64,000 nt of DNA from Candidatus Tectimicrobiota bacterium. Lineage in GTDB: Bacteria; JACPUC01. The position numbers were made by a program, and so were the translations under genes. Location: positions 1 to 64,000 of the forward strand of contig JACPUC010000026.1 in the NCBI GenBank assembly GCA_016192455.1, written 5' to 3'. Positions within the stretch are counted from its first letter, which is position 1. Each line of letters opens with the position of its first letter. The notes beneath the pieces are model-generated. The model saw only the letters and a list, made by a program, of their open reading frames with translations, had not been told where the DNA came from and searched no databases. Of the stretch, positions 63,639 to 64,000 are shown piece after piece.

Positions 63639-64000
63639 TCACCAGGGCGCGCCGCTGACGGGGTTCTCCAAGGTGCCGATCTTCTCCACCACCACCTGCA
63701 CCACATCGCCGGGTTTCAGGAAGATCGGCGGATTGCGCATGCCGCCGACCCCCTCAGGCGTGCCGGTGGAGATGACGTCACCCGGCTCCAGGGTGAACCG
63801 CTCGCTGATGAAGGAGACGATTCGGTCAATGGGAAAGATCATCTGACGGGTGTTGGAGTCCTGTATCGCCATGCCGTTGAGGAAGCCCTGAATCCTGAGG
63901 TTCTGCGGCTCCCCGACCTCATCCTTCGTCACCAGCCACGGGCCCAGCGGGGCGAAGGTGTCGAGCGACTTGTTGAGGAGCCACTGACCCCGCTCGCGGT
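63639..64000 (-). CDS. FAH family protein, C-terminal part (5' end beyond window)
   Basis: About 120 residues visible; the frame is open to the window end, and the track's start at 63932 is an internal Met. The sequence QWLLNKSLDTFAPLGPWLVT, then MIFPIDRIVSFISERFTLEPGDVISTGTPEGVG and LKPGDVVQVVVEKIGTLEN is a clear FAH-fold C-terminus, closer to the catechol-pathway hydratase/isomerase type than the FAH gene at 50120. It lies upstream of the ABC operon with a gap of 125 bases, suggesting the transporter may import a compound broken down by such an enzyme. Confidence 0.9.
   Translation of the reverse strand, partial: RERGQWLLNKSLDTFAPLGPWLVTKDEVGEPQNLRIQGFLNGMAIQDSNTRQMIFPIDRIVSFISERFTLEPGDVISTGTPEGVGGMRNPPIFLKPGDVVQVVVEKIGTLENPVSGAPW

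Overview
The window is a GC-rich bacterial chromosome segment that is densely coded, with many ATGA or GTGA stop/start overlaps and frequent GTG/TTG starts. It begins inside a 16S rRNA gene (minus strand, 5' half present). It carries housekeeping genes in a familiar order: rpsU-yqeY-mutS2-dnaG-rpoD, a CAT-anticodon tRNA, RNase P RNA and RNase H. A diheme c-type cytochrome, a lipoprotein with a lipobox and a Fur regulator fit a Gram-negative-type bacterium with respiratory metabolism. The 16S text and the gene content would fit a deltaproteobacterial, NC10/Methylomirabilota or Tectomicrobia-like lineage, but I cannot place it further without a database search.

Layout. 1-3.9 kb: rRNA gene with its promoter, fur, ridA and small unknown genes. 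4-14.6 kb: a coiled-coil protein, cutA, aconitase, an M28 peptidase lipoprotein, an unusually long phosphohexomutase, a haem-oxygenase-fold protein, a nitroreductase and a 3-hydroxyisobutyrate-dehydrogenase-like enzyme. 14.7-16.1 kb: an AT-richer island with one DUF4062 gene. 16.4-24.2 kb: three MFS transporters, the last overlapping a secreted protein with 12 GND-Y repeats, which overlaps a secreted SUMF-domain protein. 24.3-31.0 kb: the most unusual part. Minus-strand genes for a ferredoxin, a LarA-like protein and a diheme cytochrome diverge from plus-strand genes for an isochorismatase-fold amidase, a GrdE-like protein and a GrdB-like protein. The GrdB-like reading frame is broken in the ORF track by a TGA that is almost certainly selenocysteine. 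31.1-37.1 kb: YhaO/YhaN-type nuclease and ATPase, a decayed PaaK-like protein and a zinc alcohol dehydrogenase. 37.2-47.8 kb: the housekeeping block. 47.8-54.4 kb: thiolase plus its OB-fold partner, an FAH-family enzyme, a parS-like palindrome between direct repeats, a radical SAM protein and a cold-shock protein. 54.8-60.9 kb: a two-gene dehydratase-activase system of unknown substrate. 61.1-64 kb: a TauT/NitT-type ABC transporter and a partial FAH gene.

The main discovery candidate is the GrdB/GrdE-like locus. The selenoprotein keeps the selenocysteine context and has a hairpin at SECIS distance. Its GrdE-like partner has only one cysteine, near its N-terminus, so it cannot form the cysteine-derived pyruvoyl group of glycine, sarcosine and betaine reductases. 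No GrdA, GrdC/D or thioredoxin gene is present nearby. This points to a selenium-dependent reductase with a different chemistry or substrate. Secondary leads are the GND-Y repeat protein operon, the DUF4062 island, the parS-like site, and a two-copy intergenic repeat, one copy of which lies between the grdE-like and grdB-like genes.
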